A DNA stretch of 64,000 bases from Sternotherus odoratus. Taxonomy: Eukaryota; Chordata; Testudines; Kinosternidae. The notes beneath the pieces were generated by a model. The model made no database searches. It had not been told where the DNA came from and worked only from the letters and a program-made list of their open reading frames with translations. The position numbers and the translations under genes are program-made. Positions 23,369 through 35,258 of this stretch are shown piece after piece. Numbering within the stretch: position 1 is the stretch's first letter; every line of letters begins with the position of its first letter. Location: the NCBI GenBank assembly GCA_032164245.1, contig JAVMKO010000006.1, positions 105,727,310-105,791,309 of the forward strand. The letters are read 5' to 3'.

Positions 23369-23529
23369 ATGTTTTATGGGACTCTGATCTTCACATACCT
23401 ATGCCCTAACACCAGCTACTCACAGGGCAAAGACCAGGTGGCCTCTGTGTTCTACATGGTGGTGATTCCCATGCTGAACCCCCGATCTCCAGTCTGAGGA
23501 ACAGGGAGTTGAAGGATGCTCTGGGGTGA
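23369..23529 (+). pseudogene. OR gene fragment (TM6-TM7) on the opposite strand
   Basis: Plus-strand remnant of an olfactory receptor. The first frame reads [11 protein letters not shown], then the pre-TM7 [14 protein letters not shown] and VVIPMLNP. One base is then missing, and the next frame gives [11 protein letters not shown] before TGA. It covers only about the last 55 codons. It lies in a block present in unit 3 and missing from units 1 and 2, directly beside a CR1 3'-end relic. Opposite orientation to all intact copies suggests an inverted relocation rather than decay in place. Not translated as a receptor. Confidence 0.85.
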
Positions 23530-24726
23530 TCACTGGGGAGGGGAAGTGGTTTCAAGATGAATGTGTTCACTTCATTTTAATAACCAATAACAAACCTATT
23601 CATCTCCTGTCTTTATTGCTTCGGATAATGGAACATGCATGTGTTTTGGTTTGGGGTATTAATTTGACCCAATTTGTATTTATTCAGTGCTTTAAGGTCA
23701 CGGAATCACAGATTCTTTTGGGTTGGAAAGGAATCATTTCATCCATCTCTCCCTGATCCATGGAGGGGGATGGTCTGCTGGATTTGGACTCAGCAGAGCT
23801 CTTTTCATTCTTCTGCTCTGCCACAAACTGGACAAATCACTTAAATTGTCCTCTAGGTCAGCAATGCCTTGCCAGGGATATGAAGTGAAAAAAAAGTCTC
23901 TCACCTCCCTGTGATGTGTCTGCCCCGCAGAATTGAAGTGGGGAGCTAATTGCTGAGCAATGTGGATGGGGGGATAAAGAGTAAGGATTTTGAGAAAGAC
24001 AGTTTTGGGGAAAGGAAACGGCTCAAGGTTTTGAGGCTGAGACATGGAGCCTTTCCCTTTGCATCATCAGTTCCAATCCAGGGAGAAGGTCAAGATCTGT
24101 GAGCCCAGACAGATGAAGGGTCTTGTAATGGGCTACGATTGTTTTCAGCTCTAGCTCACAGATCTTTTTTTTCCCCACATCCTGTTCAGTGAATGGAACC
24201 AACATGCCAAGTATGGAAACAGCACCACAGAGAAACCCAGTGACATTATCTCAGCATCTGCTCTGCTGCCGAGAACCATTTTAACTGCCTGCACCTCTTT
24301 CCACAGCTTCGTCATTCCTCTAGAAGGTGGGAGAGAGCATGAGAAAGAAGAGTGTTTATTTGCCTGTAACTCTATTGTAAAATATTTCGACTGCTCCCGG
24401 GAGGACTGAAAGAAGGAAATGAAATGAGTTATGGCAATAAATAAATGTGTGGTGACATAGACCCTTTGTGGTGGATTTGAATAAATTAATCAAGAAGGAT
24501 GAAGGGATGCATCTGGCTTACACAAAACTTTCTCTGTATGCAGGTGACTGTCCTCTGTCCTCAGATAAATGGGATCATAGAAATTACAGAGATTTTTTTT
24601 CTGTGTAGTGATTCTGTGAAGGGAAAGTTTTGCTGAAGTGCGTGTTTCTGTGCTCTAATGAAGAAGTTGGCTGAAAATCTGGATGCTGCGGTGGTCACTG
24701 GAAATGATAAAAGCTCTTATGTGGGA

Positions 24727-24957
24727 TAAAAGGATGGCTATTAGGAAACACTATTTCACTAGCAGGGAGGAGAAGCACTGAAATGGGTTACCTAAGGAGG
24801 TGGTGGAAGCTCCTTCCTTAGAGGTTTAAAGGCCTGGCTTGAAAAAGTCCTGGCTGGGATGATTTAGTTGGGGTTGGTCCTGCTTTGAGCAGGGGGTTGG
24901 ACTAGATAACTCCTGAGGTCCCTTCTAACCCTGATATCCTATGATTATATGACTCTA
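24727..24957 (+). mobile_element. CR1 LINE 3' end, unit 3
   Basis: Same insertion as 3366-3579 but about 20 bp longer (keeps TCCTTCCTTAGAGGTTTAAA), so units 1-2 share a small deletion. Confidence 0.8.
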
Positions 24958-25085
24958 ATATGTTGAATAGTATTGTTGCCCTGGAATTTGAAATTCCTGC
25001 ATGTACTACTGCTGTTGGCCATGTTGTATGTGCAGCCGCTGCGGTCTGAAAATCAAACATCATATAACTGGGAATAATAGGCCTT

Positions 25086-25534
25086 TGTGAGACAGGGTCA
25101 GACAACTGCATATTTGCAGTTTATTATTTAGAATTAGTTAGAGGTAGGCATACAAGATTTGATAAATATAAGTATCTTGGAGCAGACTGAGGGAGCTTTT
25201 CTTTAGGAAGGAGATGATGTGTAAACTCCCCATCAGCTGGATGGAAAGAGGGCCCCTGGAAGTCCAGCTCATGAAGATTTAAAACCATCTTAAATTGTTG
25301 GTCACTAAAACTGGGATGTTCTAAACAGATTGTTTCTCCCTGTGTGTGCTTAATATCTAATAAGTTATAGTTTTAGTTACGACCACACTTGCTTGTGTTA
25401 ATTGTTCCCATTGATGTATTGTTGACACCATCTGGAATGAAACATTAAATTACCAACACTGTGGGATCTGAAAACCCCAGGTGACAGTATTTTTGAGTTT
25501 CCCCATCCTTCAAAGAGCGGTGGGACTATTGCCA
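25086..25534 (+). mobile_element. Probable solo LTR, unit 3
   Basis: 449 bp present only in unit 3, between sequences that are contiguous in units 1-2. Ends TGTGAGACAGGG ... ATTGCCA. Flanks GCCTT and CTCTG are weak relatives of the empty-site TCCTG, so the 5-bp duplication is only suggestive. Confidence 0.45.
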
Positions 25535-26087
25535 CTCTGACAGGCCATGGTGGTTTGGGGCTGAGTTGCCCATCTGGGGACTGAGGAAGCTGTGCACATA
25601 CCCAGTGGCAGAATTTTAGGCACCTCGATCATTTTGCTAGTGAAAAATTAGGGGTTGTCTATGCTTGAAACACTACATTGGCACGGCTACTGCACTTCAG
25701 TGTAGACGCTACCTAAACCAATGAGAGGGACTCTCCCATCCTTGTAGTTAATACACCTCCCTGAGAGATGGTAGCTAGGGCGATAGAAGAAGTCTTCCAT
25801 TGTTCTAACATTATTTGCATGAGGACTTAGGTCAGCTTCACTACCTCACATGGGGGCCACCCTGTCCTCCTGCCCCCTTCCCTCCTCTGAGCAATGGAAA
25901 CAGGACAACACTTCAGCTCCCGCTTCCTCTCCTCTTGTGAGTAATAAGGTCAGGACCATTCCTCTGATCCTATCCCACTCCTCCTCTGAGTCATGGGAAC
26001 AGGATGGCTCTTCTTCACCTTCCCCCTCCTCTCCTGTCAGCCATGGGGAAGGTCCAGCTCCTCAGATCCTCTCCCCTCCCTCCCTGA

Positions 26088-26300
26088 AATTAATAGGCAG
26101 TAGGTTGAAAACAAACAAAAGGGAACAATTCTTCTCCCAATGCAGATTCAGCCTGTGGAACGTGTTGCCAGGGGATGCTGTGAAGAGCAAAACTATAACT
26201 GGGTTTGAAAAAAAGAACGAGCTAAGCTGATGGAGGATACGTCCTTCAATGTCCTTTATCCCCTGCTCTGAGTATCCTAAGCCTCTACCTGTCATGAGCA
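26088..26300 (+). mobile_element. CR1 LINE 3' fragment, unit 3
   Basis: Same insertion as 4677-4899. Confidence 0.75.
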
Positions 26301-26309
26301 CCTAATGTC

Positions 26310-26492
26310 AGGGTGATGAGGCAGTCGGAGTAAATTGCCCAGGGAGGTTGAGGAATCTCCACCATTGGAGACTTTTGAGAGCAGGTTGGACAAACCCCTG
26401 TCAGGGATGGTCTAGATAGAACTGTCATGAGTGCAGGGGACTGGACTAGATGACCCCTCCAAGTCCCCTCTAGTTCTATGATTCTCTGATCT
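26310..26492 (+). mobile_element. CR1 LINE 3' end, second subfamily, unit 3
   Basis: Same insertion as 4905-5095; ends TTCTATGATTCTCTGA. Confidence 0.7.
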
Positions 26493-26650
26493 CAGAAAGG
26501 GCCCTGCACCACGGAGACCCCAGCCTGATCACTGGCAGGGCAAGGGACATGCCTACACTTGACATTCAACTCCTCTGTAAACCCAGAACACACACACACA
26601 GTTCCCACCGCACACAAAATACACAGTTCCCACTGTTCACTACCACTACA

Positions 26651-27009
26651 CACACACTCCCAATCACTAAACCAGTAGAGACATCCCTTTAAACATCCCC
26701 ATGGTCACACACTCCCCATCACTAAACCAGTACAGATATCCCTTTAAACATCCCCATCGTCACACACTCCCCATCACTAAACCAGTACAGATATCCCTTT
26801 AAACATCCCCATCGTCACACACTCCCAATCACTAAACCAGTACAGATATCCCTTTAAACATCCCCATGGTCACACACTCCCCATCACTAAACCAGTACAG
26901 ATATCCCTTTAAACATCCCCATCGTCACACACTCCCAATCACTAAACCAGTACAGATATCCCTTTAAACATCCCCATGGTCACACACTCCCCATCACTAA
27001 ACCAGTACG
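26651..27009. repeat. 55-bp minisatellite beside OR3
   Basis: Six full 55-bp copies plus a partial seventh. Two linked variants occur: CAATCAC with CATGGT (A) and CCATCAC with CATCGT (B), in the order A B B A B A B. Each copy contains CATCACTAAACCAGTACAG, which is single-copy just downstream of the stop codon in units 1 and 2. Confidence 0.95.
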
Positions 27010-27023
27010 AGAGTTAAACACAT

Positions 27024-27962
27024 TCAAGAATTGGTTAGGAGTTTATTCATTCCTCTCCTCAGGGCATCCTTCACATCCGTGTTCCTCAGGCTGTAGATGA
27101 GGGGGTTCAACATGGGAATCACCAGCGTGTAAAACACTGAGGCCACTTTGTCTATGTCCATGGAGTAGCTGGAGGTGGGTCGTAAATATATGAAGAGGAC
27201 GGTGCCAAAAAGAAGGACCACTGTGGTCAAATGGAAAGTACAGGTGGAGAAGGCTTTGTGCCATCCACCGGTGGAGCGGAGCTGCAGGATGGTGGAAGCG
27301 ATATAAACATAGGAGAGGAGGATGGTCACAAGGCTGCTCACTATAATGCAGCTTGTGAAAGCAAACATCACAATCTCATTGATACTGATGTCATAACAGG
27401 AGAGCGCCAAAAGCGGAGGGATGTCGCAGAAGAAATGATTGATGATGTTGGAGTTGCAGAATGACAGCCGAAAGGTAAAATAAATGTTTATCATTGAATC
27501 CACCAACCCCCCAGCATACGCCCCAGCCACCAGCTGCGTACAAAGCTGCCTGGACATGGTGACCTTATAGAGCAGTGGGTTACAGATGGCCACATAACGG
27601 TCATAGGCCATCACAGCCAGCAAGAGACACTCAACATCTGTAAAAGCATCAGAGAGATACAGTTGCACGGCACAGGCAGTGTAAGAAATGCTTTTCCTCT
27701 CAGCTAAGAAATTAACCAGCATCTTAGGGGAAATTATCGAGGAATAGCAGACATCACAGAAAAATAAATTACTGAGGAAAAAGTACATGGGGGTGTGGAG
27801 TTGGGGGTCAATCGTGATTAACAAGATCATCCCCCCATTCACCACCAGGGTGATACTATAAATCAATAGGAACATCACAAAGAGGGGAACTTGCAGCTCC
27901 GGACGATCTGTCAGTCCTGAGAGAATGAACTCAGTCACCTCTGAGTGATTTCCCTTTTCCAT
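27024..27962 (-). CDS. Olfactory receptor, class II, array copy OR3
   Basis: Intact 312-residue receptor. PMYFF, MAYDRY, FCD, KAFSTC and PMLNPLIY are all present at the paralog positions. Oddities: G41 of the TM1 GN motif is V (VVNGG), and ISINE plus CYD replace the usual DTRINE context in the second extracellular loop. The coding sequence resembles OR4 most closely ([26 protein letters not shown]), yet the 3'-side flank belongs to the type shared with units 1 and 2. A 55-bp minisatellite ends about 15 bp beyond the stop codon. The open frame and intact motifs argue for a working gene, but the TM1 change could affect folding. Confidence 0.94.
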   Translation of the reverse strand: MEKGNHSEVTEFILSGLTDRPELQVPLFVMFLLIYSITLVVNGGMILLITIDPQLHTPMYFFLSNLFFCDVCYSSIISPKMLVNFLAERKSISYTACAVQLYLSDAFTDVECLLLAVMAYDRYVAICNPLLYKVTMSRQLCTQLVAGAYAGGLVDSMINIYFTFRLSFCNSNIINHFFCDIPPLLALSCYDISINEIVMFAFTSCIIVSSLVTILLSYVYIASTILQLRSTGGWHKAFSTCTFHLTTVVLLFGTVLFIYLRPTSSYSMDIDKVASVFYTLVIPMLNPLIYSLRNTDVKDALRRGMNKLLTNS

Positions 27963-29738
27963 CTCCTCTGAGCAGAGATCAGACAGCTACAGAGATGTGG
28001 GCAAGTGCATGGTGCTGAAAACCTGTCCCTTCTCTGCAATGAAGTAAGTGAAGATAAACGGAGATCAGTTTCATAATGGACGTCAGTACCACTCAGGGAA
28101 GGACTTAGTCTACAGAGCCAGATGTTCACAGCTGGTATTCCAGGTGTTCGATGAGATGCACACACTGTGCAAATACAATAACACACAGGTTAAACCTGAC
28201 CCCCACACGAACACTCATGTTCACTAATCTGAACAGCAAACAGTGACTTGTGACTCTTCTGTGAAGTAATCAGTCCGAAGAGATTATTCCTTAGCTCAAG
28301 AAGGGGTGAGAGTAAAGGAGTATCAATCTTTCTACCCTCTTTGGGCAAGGGGAGCTCTGTGGCTTGGCATGTCAGTTTGGGGTAACATTGCTCACTCTGC
28401 TAATTAAGTTTTTGTGCATTTACTTTAGCCTGTATGAAAACCCAGAGAGATCATGGAAAGCCCTGGCTTCAGTGACTATGGAATTGACTCTTATTTCCAA
28501 ATAAGGAGTTTGCTCCTTTAGCTGAAGGGGTAGGAGTTGGGACTGAGGCTTTTAGAGCTGAAGGTCTTGAATTCAATACCTAACGATCCCCATGGTGTCT
28601 GTGTGTGTGTGGGATTGTAATTCAGGACAATAGCACGTACCTGCTGAGAAGAGAGAGAGAGATGTGGCGGCATTTCCCCATCGATAGAAACTGCCAGTTT
28701 GGAGCATTCAGGAAGTTTTATACTGAGATGTGTGATCTATGGGACATGATTCCTGAAGCAACTGGGAATAGCTGAGCTGAGAGCCCCATGACACCTAATT
28801 AATGTGTTCAGTGATTCAAAGCCACCTGGGTGTAATTCCTGCTCTGGGGATTAATTAAACCTACTCCTTCCCACTGTGTTATTAAATGATGCAATTCTAC
28901 CATAGGTACAGAGTATGAAGTCAGGGGTATATTTTATACTGCTGTTTCTAGTGCAAGCTGGGTACTACAGAGACCTGATCCACAATGGTGGGTTGTTGTG
29001 TTTTTGAACTGAAATCTTTTTGCTAAAAACTTAATATTTCGACTTGCAAATACCACAGGGGTGACTCAGACACCACACAGCACCAATCTCTGCCATGGGC
29101 CAGGCTCCTAAGCTGGACCACATCCCCCATGATGCATGATGCTCTCTCTTCTTGCTGAACTGCTCTGGAACCTCATCAGCATCCCATTAGGGAGGAGGAG
29201 AGTTTGGTATGTTGATAAAAGTCTTATAGTTTCCACGGAAAAGATGATTTCCTGGAAAAAAAAATAGTCGAATGGAAAATCCAATTTCCTATAAAAAAAC
29301 TTCTCCAGAAAAATTTTCAACCATCCTTAGCAACAAGTGTGGAATCAAAGGAACAGAAAGTTAGATACACATGAATAATATGAATTGTTCCCAGCTGTAG
29401 CTGATATATTCTCAGTAATTCCTGGTTTCAGAATCACTCCCTTGTCCAGGCCCCAATAGGAGGAATGTAAAACCTGTAAGACATGTAACTCATAAGTCCT
29501 CCTCCCTGCTTCTCTGCCTTCTGTGACCGGGAGGTGCCTGGGGCAGTCCTCACTGAAAATGCCAAGGTCAGGGTAGACTGCAAAAAATAGGATATTCCTC
29601 AAACTGGTGGTTAACACTGAAGATCTCTGCAGTATCTCTGCAAATGCTGCTACAAAATATCTCCGAGCAGGCCAGCTCCACCCCAAATATTCGTTTGTTA
29701 ATTTTATTTATTTCCAGAGTTTAGGAATAATTCTGCAA

Positions 29739-30021
29739 AACAATGGGGATGGGAAACGATAGGACAAGAACCGATGGATTTCAATTGCAGCAAGGGCAGT
29801 TTAGGTTGGACATTAGGAGAAACATCCGAAGAGTGAGGGTGACTGAGCACTGGAATAACTTGCCTAGGAAGGTTGTGGAATCTCGCCCATTAGGGATTTT
29901 TAAGAGCAGGTTGGACAAACACCTGTCAGGACGGTCTAGGTAATACTTAGAACTGCCATGAGTGCAGGGGACTGGACTAGATGAGCTCTCATGGTCCCCT
30001 CCAGTCCTATTATTCTATGAT
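29739..30021 (+). mobile_element. CR1 LINE 3' end, unit 4
   Basis: Begins at ACAAGAACCGATGGATTTCA and ends CTATTATTCTATGA. Encodes the end of CR1 ORF2 (FRLDIRRNIRRVRVTEHWNN). The longer form of the 4905 insertion. Confidence 0.8.
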
Positions 30022-30827
30022 CACACAAGGAGCCCGGCACTGGGAGGAGGGGGGGACACCAGCTGGAGCACTGGGGAGAGCAAGGGAAACACACCAGTCT
30101 ACACTTGACATTGAGCTCCATTGAATCCCCACCAGATGCACACACACACAGTGCCCTCTGCACACCAAACACACACACACAGAGTGCTGACTACACACAC
30201 ACACCCTGACACTGAGATTGATCAGAATGCAGAATAATCTCTACTGGGAAGCTGGGACAATTGGAATATTTCCAACTAGACTGAACAAAGAGAACCAAAG
30301 GGGATTCTGCTTCCCTGGCAGGGAGATAGGACTAGATTTCCCAACTGGTCTTTTCCATTGGCAGCTTCCCTGAGTCCGGGTTTATGCTTACAAATTAGAT
30401 CAACCGAGCTGTGTCGTACTGGTGCGGATGGGAGGACATTTCACACCCTGTCCGAAGTACGTAGCTTATACTGACCCTCAATGTTATTCTTCCATTGGCC
30501 TAGCTACTGCAATGTGGAAAACATCTACACTTTGGTACTTCTGCACATCATAGCTTAGTCAATGAAATGGCTTTAGTATAGACATTCCCTGAATCGATGG
30601 GGGAGTTTTCCCCCTTCCTATTAAAGCTACTATTCTCTCCTTTTCCCTCACTCTTCTCCCTCCCTTGGAAAGCTCTTTCCTTCTTTTGATAGGTAGATAT
30701 GTCCCAAAAAGTTGAAACTTCTCCTCTCAAGATAATTCCTTCCTTTAGCTCCCATGAATGGCTCACTGATATTTCAATTAAATGCCAAAATGTTTTGAAA
30801 CTGACTTGTTTGCCCATGACTTGGTGG

Positions 30828-31465
30828 TACCTTTTTGTTTTTCCTCCCTTCACTTACAGTGAGTTGAGGATGGAAGCATTGCCTGCTCAGAACCATAAAA
30901 TCAGACACTCAGAATCTTTCCCTGTTTGCTAACCACAGCAGCATTACCCTTGATACCTCTGGAGCGGTTCCTTGGACGGCAGAGGTTAAATTTGGCTTCG
31001 ATAACTTTGAGATTTGTTTCCTGGAGCATCTTTGCTCCCAGACATCAGGTGTGATCAGCACATGCAATTCATGCTGCTGTCATGTCTTTCCTTGTGGAAA
31101 TGGAACAGAGAGGGCCGGAGAATCAGCTGGTCTGGATCGTTGTCTCTCCCGTCAGGTCTTTTGAATATGATATGGAACTGGGTTGACTCTATTCCACTGC
31201 ATATGTTGGTCAGGTCTCCAAAAGTCTCTCTAAATAGTTTCCCAGCATTGGGACACAAAGGTGTCTAGAAATGGGTAAATTTCTTCTAGACCAATAATTT
31301 ATTGTGAAAAACAATACCATTTGGATTGACCTGAACCTATTCACACGTGTGTTACCAATACTTCTAATAGCTTTGTTTCAAAAAAATGTGTGTTCATGGG
31401 AGTAGGATTTATGTACCGATTGCAATGCAAACACCATGGGAATCAGTGCTGGTCCTTTCCATGGT
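30828..31465. other. Unit 4 segment without recognised gene
   Basis: Not found in units 1-2. Only the part from about 31275 on matches unit 5 (40085). Nothing recognised. Confidence 0.3.
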
Positions 31466-31555
31466 AATTTTTAGCCCAATAATTGGGGTATTCAGCTGTG
31501 AGGTGGGAGATCCAGGTTCAATTCCCCCTTCTGTCCAGAGCTGAGCAAAGCTTTG
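31466..31555 (+). mobile_element. tRNA-derived SINE relic
   Basis: A-box-like TAGCCCAATAATTGGGGT and B-box-like GGTTCAATTCC about 33 bp apart. Paralogs at 40261-40349 and 48421-48486. LTR-B inserted at its end in units 4 and 5. Confidence 0.55.
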
Positions 31556-31812
31556 TGTGACATTCCACTCCATATACTTCGTGAAAATAAGCTTATGAAT
31601 ATGACGCTTTATGCTAAGTGTCCCGTGTAACATTTCATTATCAAGGTTATAATCTACTGATTGTGTTCATCCTATCTGTTTACATTGACTATTTCTATGT
31701 CTGGAGTTAGAGAATAAGGTATAAACTTGTATTACTGATGTAGACATATTAAGTGGTGGAGCCCATTAAAGGTGCTTCAGAATCAATGAACTCTGAATTG
31801 CTCTGTTTACAT

Positions 31813-32302
31813 CAGGCTTGTCCAACCCGCAGCCCGCGGGCCGCATGCGTCCCAGGATGGCTATGAATGCAGCCCAACACAAAATCATGTCTTATTCATG
31901 TCATCGCTTTTTGGGAGCACCTACATTTGTGAGCAGCTACTTTCAAGGATGAAGCACATGAAGAGTAAAATTAGAACCAAAATATCTGATGAGCACCTTG
32001 AGAACTCACTGAGAACTGCAACTACTTCCATCGAACCAGATATTGAAGCATTAGTGTCTCAAAAACAATGTCAAATATCCCATTAGTTTTATGTTGCCCT
32101 CTTTTCTTTTACTTTTATAATAAAAAATATCAAGAAAAAATAATGAAGTTTTATTACTTAGATATGTACATTATCTATTCTATGTTTTGGGGGTTTTTTT
32201 GCTCATCAGCTATCGTTAGTGTTAGTGTATTTTATGTGTGGCCCAAGACAACTCGTCTTCTTCCAATGTGGCCCAGGAAAGCCAAAATATTGGACACCCA
32301 TG
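31813..32302 (+). mobile_element. hAT transposon relic with transposase C-terminus
   Basis: 490 bp flanked by exact 8-bp repeats GTTTACAT (31805-31812 and 32303-32310). Inverted ends CAGGCTTGTCCAA / CATGGGTGTCCAA agree at 10 of 13. The frame 31898-32086 encodes 62 residues (FGSTYICEQLLSRMK, later ISDEHLENSLR), the C-terminal dimerization region of hAT transposases. The catalytic part is deleted. Unit 5 has the empty site. Confidence 0.88.
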
Positions 32303-32777
32303 GTTTACATGTAAGATGTCCTGGTATCTGAGGGCCAACCCAGGAAAAATGGAGACTGGGATCTTACAGTGACATGTGACCATGTCACCTGTTACTGAAC
32401 TCCATCTTCAAGATGGTACTTTTCCAGAGGGGGATTTGCCACATTAGGGAAGCTCTATATCAAGTTGTGAATCCAACAATGTGTGTCTTCAGCTGGCTTA
32501 AAAGATGCCACCCCATCCCACAGAGATACCTGCAAGCACCTGGAAAGAAAAGGACTCTAACCAAAGGGGTGGGTGAGAATAGGCTGGACCAGATCACAAA
32601 AGGCATCTGGCCTGAGAAGGATTTACCTGACGTAACAACTGGAGTGGGGGGAGTGAACATTTGTAACTGATTTCTGCATGTATTAAGCTTAGCCTTGAGT
32701 ATTTTGCTTTGTGACTTACATTTTTCTGTCTGTTATGACTGAAAACCACTTAAATCCAACTTTTTATACTTAATCAA

Positions 32778-32940
32778 GAATCAAAGAGGTAGCCGTGTTC
32801 GTCTGGAATTGCAGAAGTGATGAAGAGTCCTGTGGCACCTTAAAGACTAACTAAAGTATTGAAGCATAAGCTTTTGTGCATGCATCTGACGAAGTGGGTA
32901 TTAGCCCATGAAAGCTTATGCTTCGATACTTTAGTTATAG
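32778..32940 (-). mobile_element. Fold-back retroposon, unit 4
   Basis: 163 bp between exact 8-bp repeats TTAATCAA (32770-32777 and 32941-32948); single at about 41089 in unit 5. The outer part is the GTAGCCGTGTTCGTCTGG core. Arms 32849-32874 and 32911-32936 are inverted copies with one mismatch in 26. Confidence 0.85.
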
Positions 32941-33747
32941 TTAATCAAATCACTCTTGTTTATTTATAAATTTAGTGTAAGTAATTGTGACTGGGGTGAA
33001 GGCGGGGTAATATTATAAATGGAAAATATATATCATTTTAATCAGTATAAGTTTTATACAGAGTAAAATAGATTTTGTTGGGGTTTAGATCTCATTGGGA
33101 GCTCGGTGTCTATGTCCTGGAGACAGGTAACCTGCTGAGCTGAATTCAGTCTAGATCTGTAGCTTTGGGTGTGTGGACCAGACCCCAGGTCTGTGTTGAA
33201 GCAGGCGAGCATGTCTGGCTCAAGAAGGCAGGGTTCTGGAGACCCAGGCTGGCAGGGAAAACAGGATAAGAGGTAATTTCAGTACATCAGGTGACAGTCC
33301 CAATGGGGGCCTCTGTGACTGAACACACCACACCCTGCACTTGGCTTTCTTGCATTTCCAGAAAGCATCCCAGCCCCTGAGCGATGCATTATTCCAGCCT
33401 GGGTTACTCTCAATCTCTCCTTTCAAAATTATTCTACTGTGGATAACTAATTAAATAAGCATTGGAACAGAGACATTAAGTTGAACATCTCACCCTGTAG
33501 GTGGATACTCCTAGCCACCCATTTAAAAAATCATTCTCTCTTTCTGGACCTGTGAGTCTTCTTCAGGATTGTCCAATGATCTCAGTTAAGGTTTGTTCGA
33601 GTACAAACAAATTAATATAATAAAATAATAATAAGAAGAAGAATATAATGAACAATACTCCACCGGGCTCTGCAAAATTACATTGTGATGCAATAGGAAT
33701 TCCTGTTTCCACGCCCCATCTCTTAACCAGTACAGAGTTAAACAGAT

Positions 33748-34686
33748 TCAAAAATTGGTTAGGAGTTTATTCATTGGTTTCCACAGAGCGTCCTTCACCT
33801 CTGTGTTCCTCAGGCTGTAGATGAGGGGATTCAACATGGGGATCACCAGTGTGTAAAACACTGAGGCTATTTTGTCAGTGTCCATGGAATAGCTGGAGGT
33901 GGGACGTAAATACATGAAGAGAAGGGTGCCAAAATACAGAATCACAGCTGTCAAGTGGAAAGAGCAGGTGGAGAAGGCTTTGTGCCGGCCCTCGGTGGAG
34001 TGGATCTGCAGGATGGTTGAGATGATATAGACATAGGAGAGGAGGACAGTCACAAAGCTGATCAGTGTTATGCAGCACGTGAAAGCAAAGATCACAATCT
34101 CATTGTTGTGGGTGTCAGAACAGGAGAGCTCCAACATTGGGGGGATGTCACAGAAGAAATGACTGATGATGTTGGAGCTGCAGAATGACAGCCGAAATAT
34201 AAAATATGTGTTTATCATTGAATCCAACACCCCCACAGCGTACGTGCCAACCACCAGCTGTATGCAAAGCTGCCTGGACATGGTGACGGTATAGAGCAGT
34301 GGATTACAGATGGCCATATAACGGTCATAGGCCATCGCAGCCAGCAAGAGACACTCAACATCTGTGAAAATGACCGAGAGACACAATTGCACAGCACAGG
34401 CAGTGAAAGAAATGCTTTTCCTCTCAGCTAAGAAATTCAGCAGCATCTTAGGAGAAATTATCGAGGAAAAACAAAGATCACAGAAAGACAAATTACTGAG
34501 GAAAAAGTACATGGGGGTGTGGAGTTTGGGGTCAATGGTGATTAACAAGATCATCCCTCCATTCCCCACCAGGGTGATACTATAAATCAGTAGGAACACC
34601 ACAAACAGGGGGATCTGCAGCTCCGGACGATCTGTCAGTCCTGAGAGAATGAACTCAGTCACCTCCGAGTGATTTCCCTTTTCCAT
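33748..34686 (-). CDS. Olfactory receptor, class II, array copy OR4
   Basis: Intact 312-residue receptor with GN at 41-42, PMYFF, FCD, KAFSTC and PMLNPLIY. It carries [10 protein letters not shown] where the other copies have DRYVAIC, DTHNNE in place of DTRINE in the extracellular loop, and a diverged tail ([13 protein letters not shown]). The upstream side has been disturbed: a 1.07-kb CR1 LINE (35259-36329) sits about 0.57 kb before the start codon, inside a tRNA-like SINE relic that is unbroken in the other units. The 3'-side flank holds an LTR-like element containing two further insertions. The putative splice acceptor 24 nt upstream of the ATG is kept. Confidence 0.95.
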   Translation of the reverse strand: MEKGNHSEVTEFILSGLTDRPELQIPLFVVFLLIYSITLVGNGGMILLITIDPKLHTPMYFFLSNLSFCDLCFSSIISPKMLLNFLAERKSISFTACAVQLCLSVIFTDVECLLLAAMAYDRYMAICNPLLYTVTMSRQLCIQLVVGTYAVGVLDSMINTYFIFRLSFCSSNIISHFFCDIPPMLELSCSDTHNNEIVIFAFTCCITLISFVTVLLSYVYIISTILQIHSTEGRHKAFSTCSFHLTAVILYFGTLLFMYLRPTSSYSMDTDKIASVFYTLVIPMLNPLIYSLRNTEVKDALWKPMNKLLTNF

Positions 34687-35258
34687 CTCCTCTGAGCAGA
34701 GATCAGACAGCTACAGAGATGTGAGCAGGTGGATGGTGTGGAAAACCTGTCCCTTCTCTGAAATGAAGTAAGTGAAGATAAACGGAGATCAGTTTTTCAA
34801 TGGACATCAGTACCCGCTCAGGGAAGGTCATAGTCCATGAGCAGCATGTTCACAGCTGCTCATTCCAATTCTTCCATAAAGCACACACTGCGTAAATAGA
34901 ACGACACACAGGTTAATCATGGTCCACCGACAAACCCTCCTATGAGCAGCAAGTAGTGACTTTGGCTGCTGTAAAAGTATCAGGCTGAACATCGTCTCAA
35001 TCTGAAGAGATTATTCCTTAGCTCAAGAAGGGGTGAGAGTAAAGGAGTGTCAATCTTTCTACCCCTTTGGGCCAGGGGAGCTCTGTGGCTTGGCATGTTG
35101 GTTTGGGACAAAGTTTCTCACTGGGCTAATTAAGCTTTAGGGCATTTACTTTATCCTGTATAAAAACCCAGAGACATAGTGGAAAGCTCTGGATTCAGTG
35201 ACTATGGAATTGCCTATTTTTTCCTATCAACGAGATTGTTCCTTTAGCGGAAGGGGTA

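Larger units (their letters stand above)
21420..29490. repeat. Tandem array unit 3 (mosaic)
   Basis: Contains OR3. The lower-coordinate flank is type 1 (as in units 1-2) but lacks the hAT MITE. The segment corresponding to about 5200-7150 of unit 1 is deleted and replaced by a minisatellite. LTR-A is absent at its upper end, where the sequence jumps to a block found at 39005 and 47296. Confidence 0.8.
31556..33332 (+). mobile_element. LTR-B, unit 4, with two nested insertions
   Basis: Starts TGTGACATT and ends CACCACA. About 1.1 kb once the nested hAT (31813-32302) and retroposon (32778-32940) with their duplications are set aside, as in unit 5. The left flank CTTTG resembles the CTNTG duplication of unit 5. 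Confidence 0.6.

Noticed and set aside
26651..27009. CRISPR-like array of repeats
   Set aside because: Repeats are contiguous 55-bp copies with no unique spacers, in a vertebrate intergenic region; it is a minisatellite.
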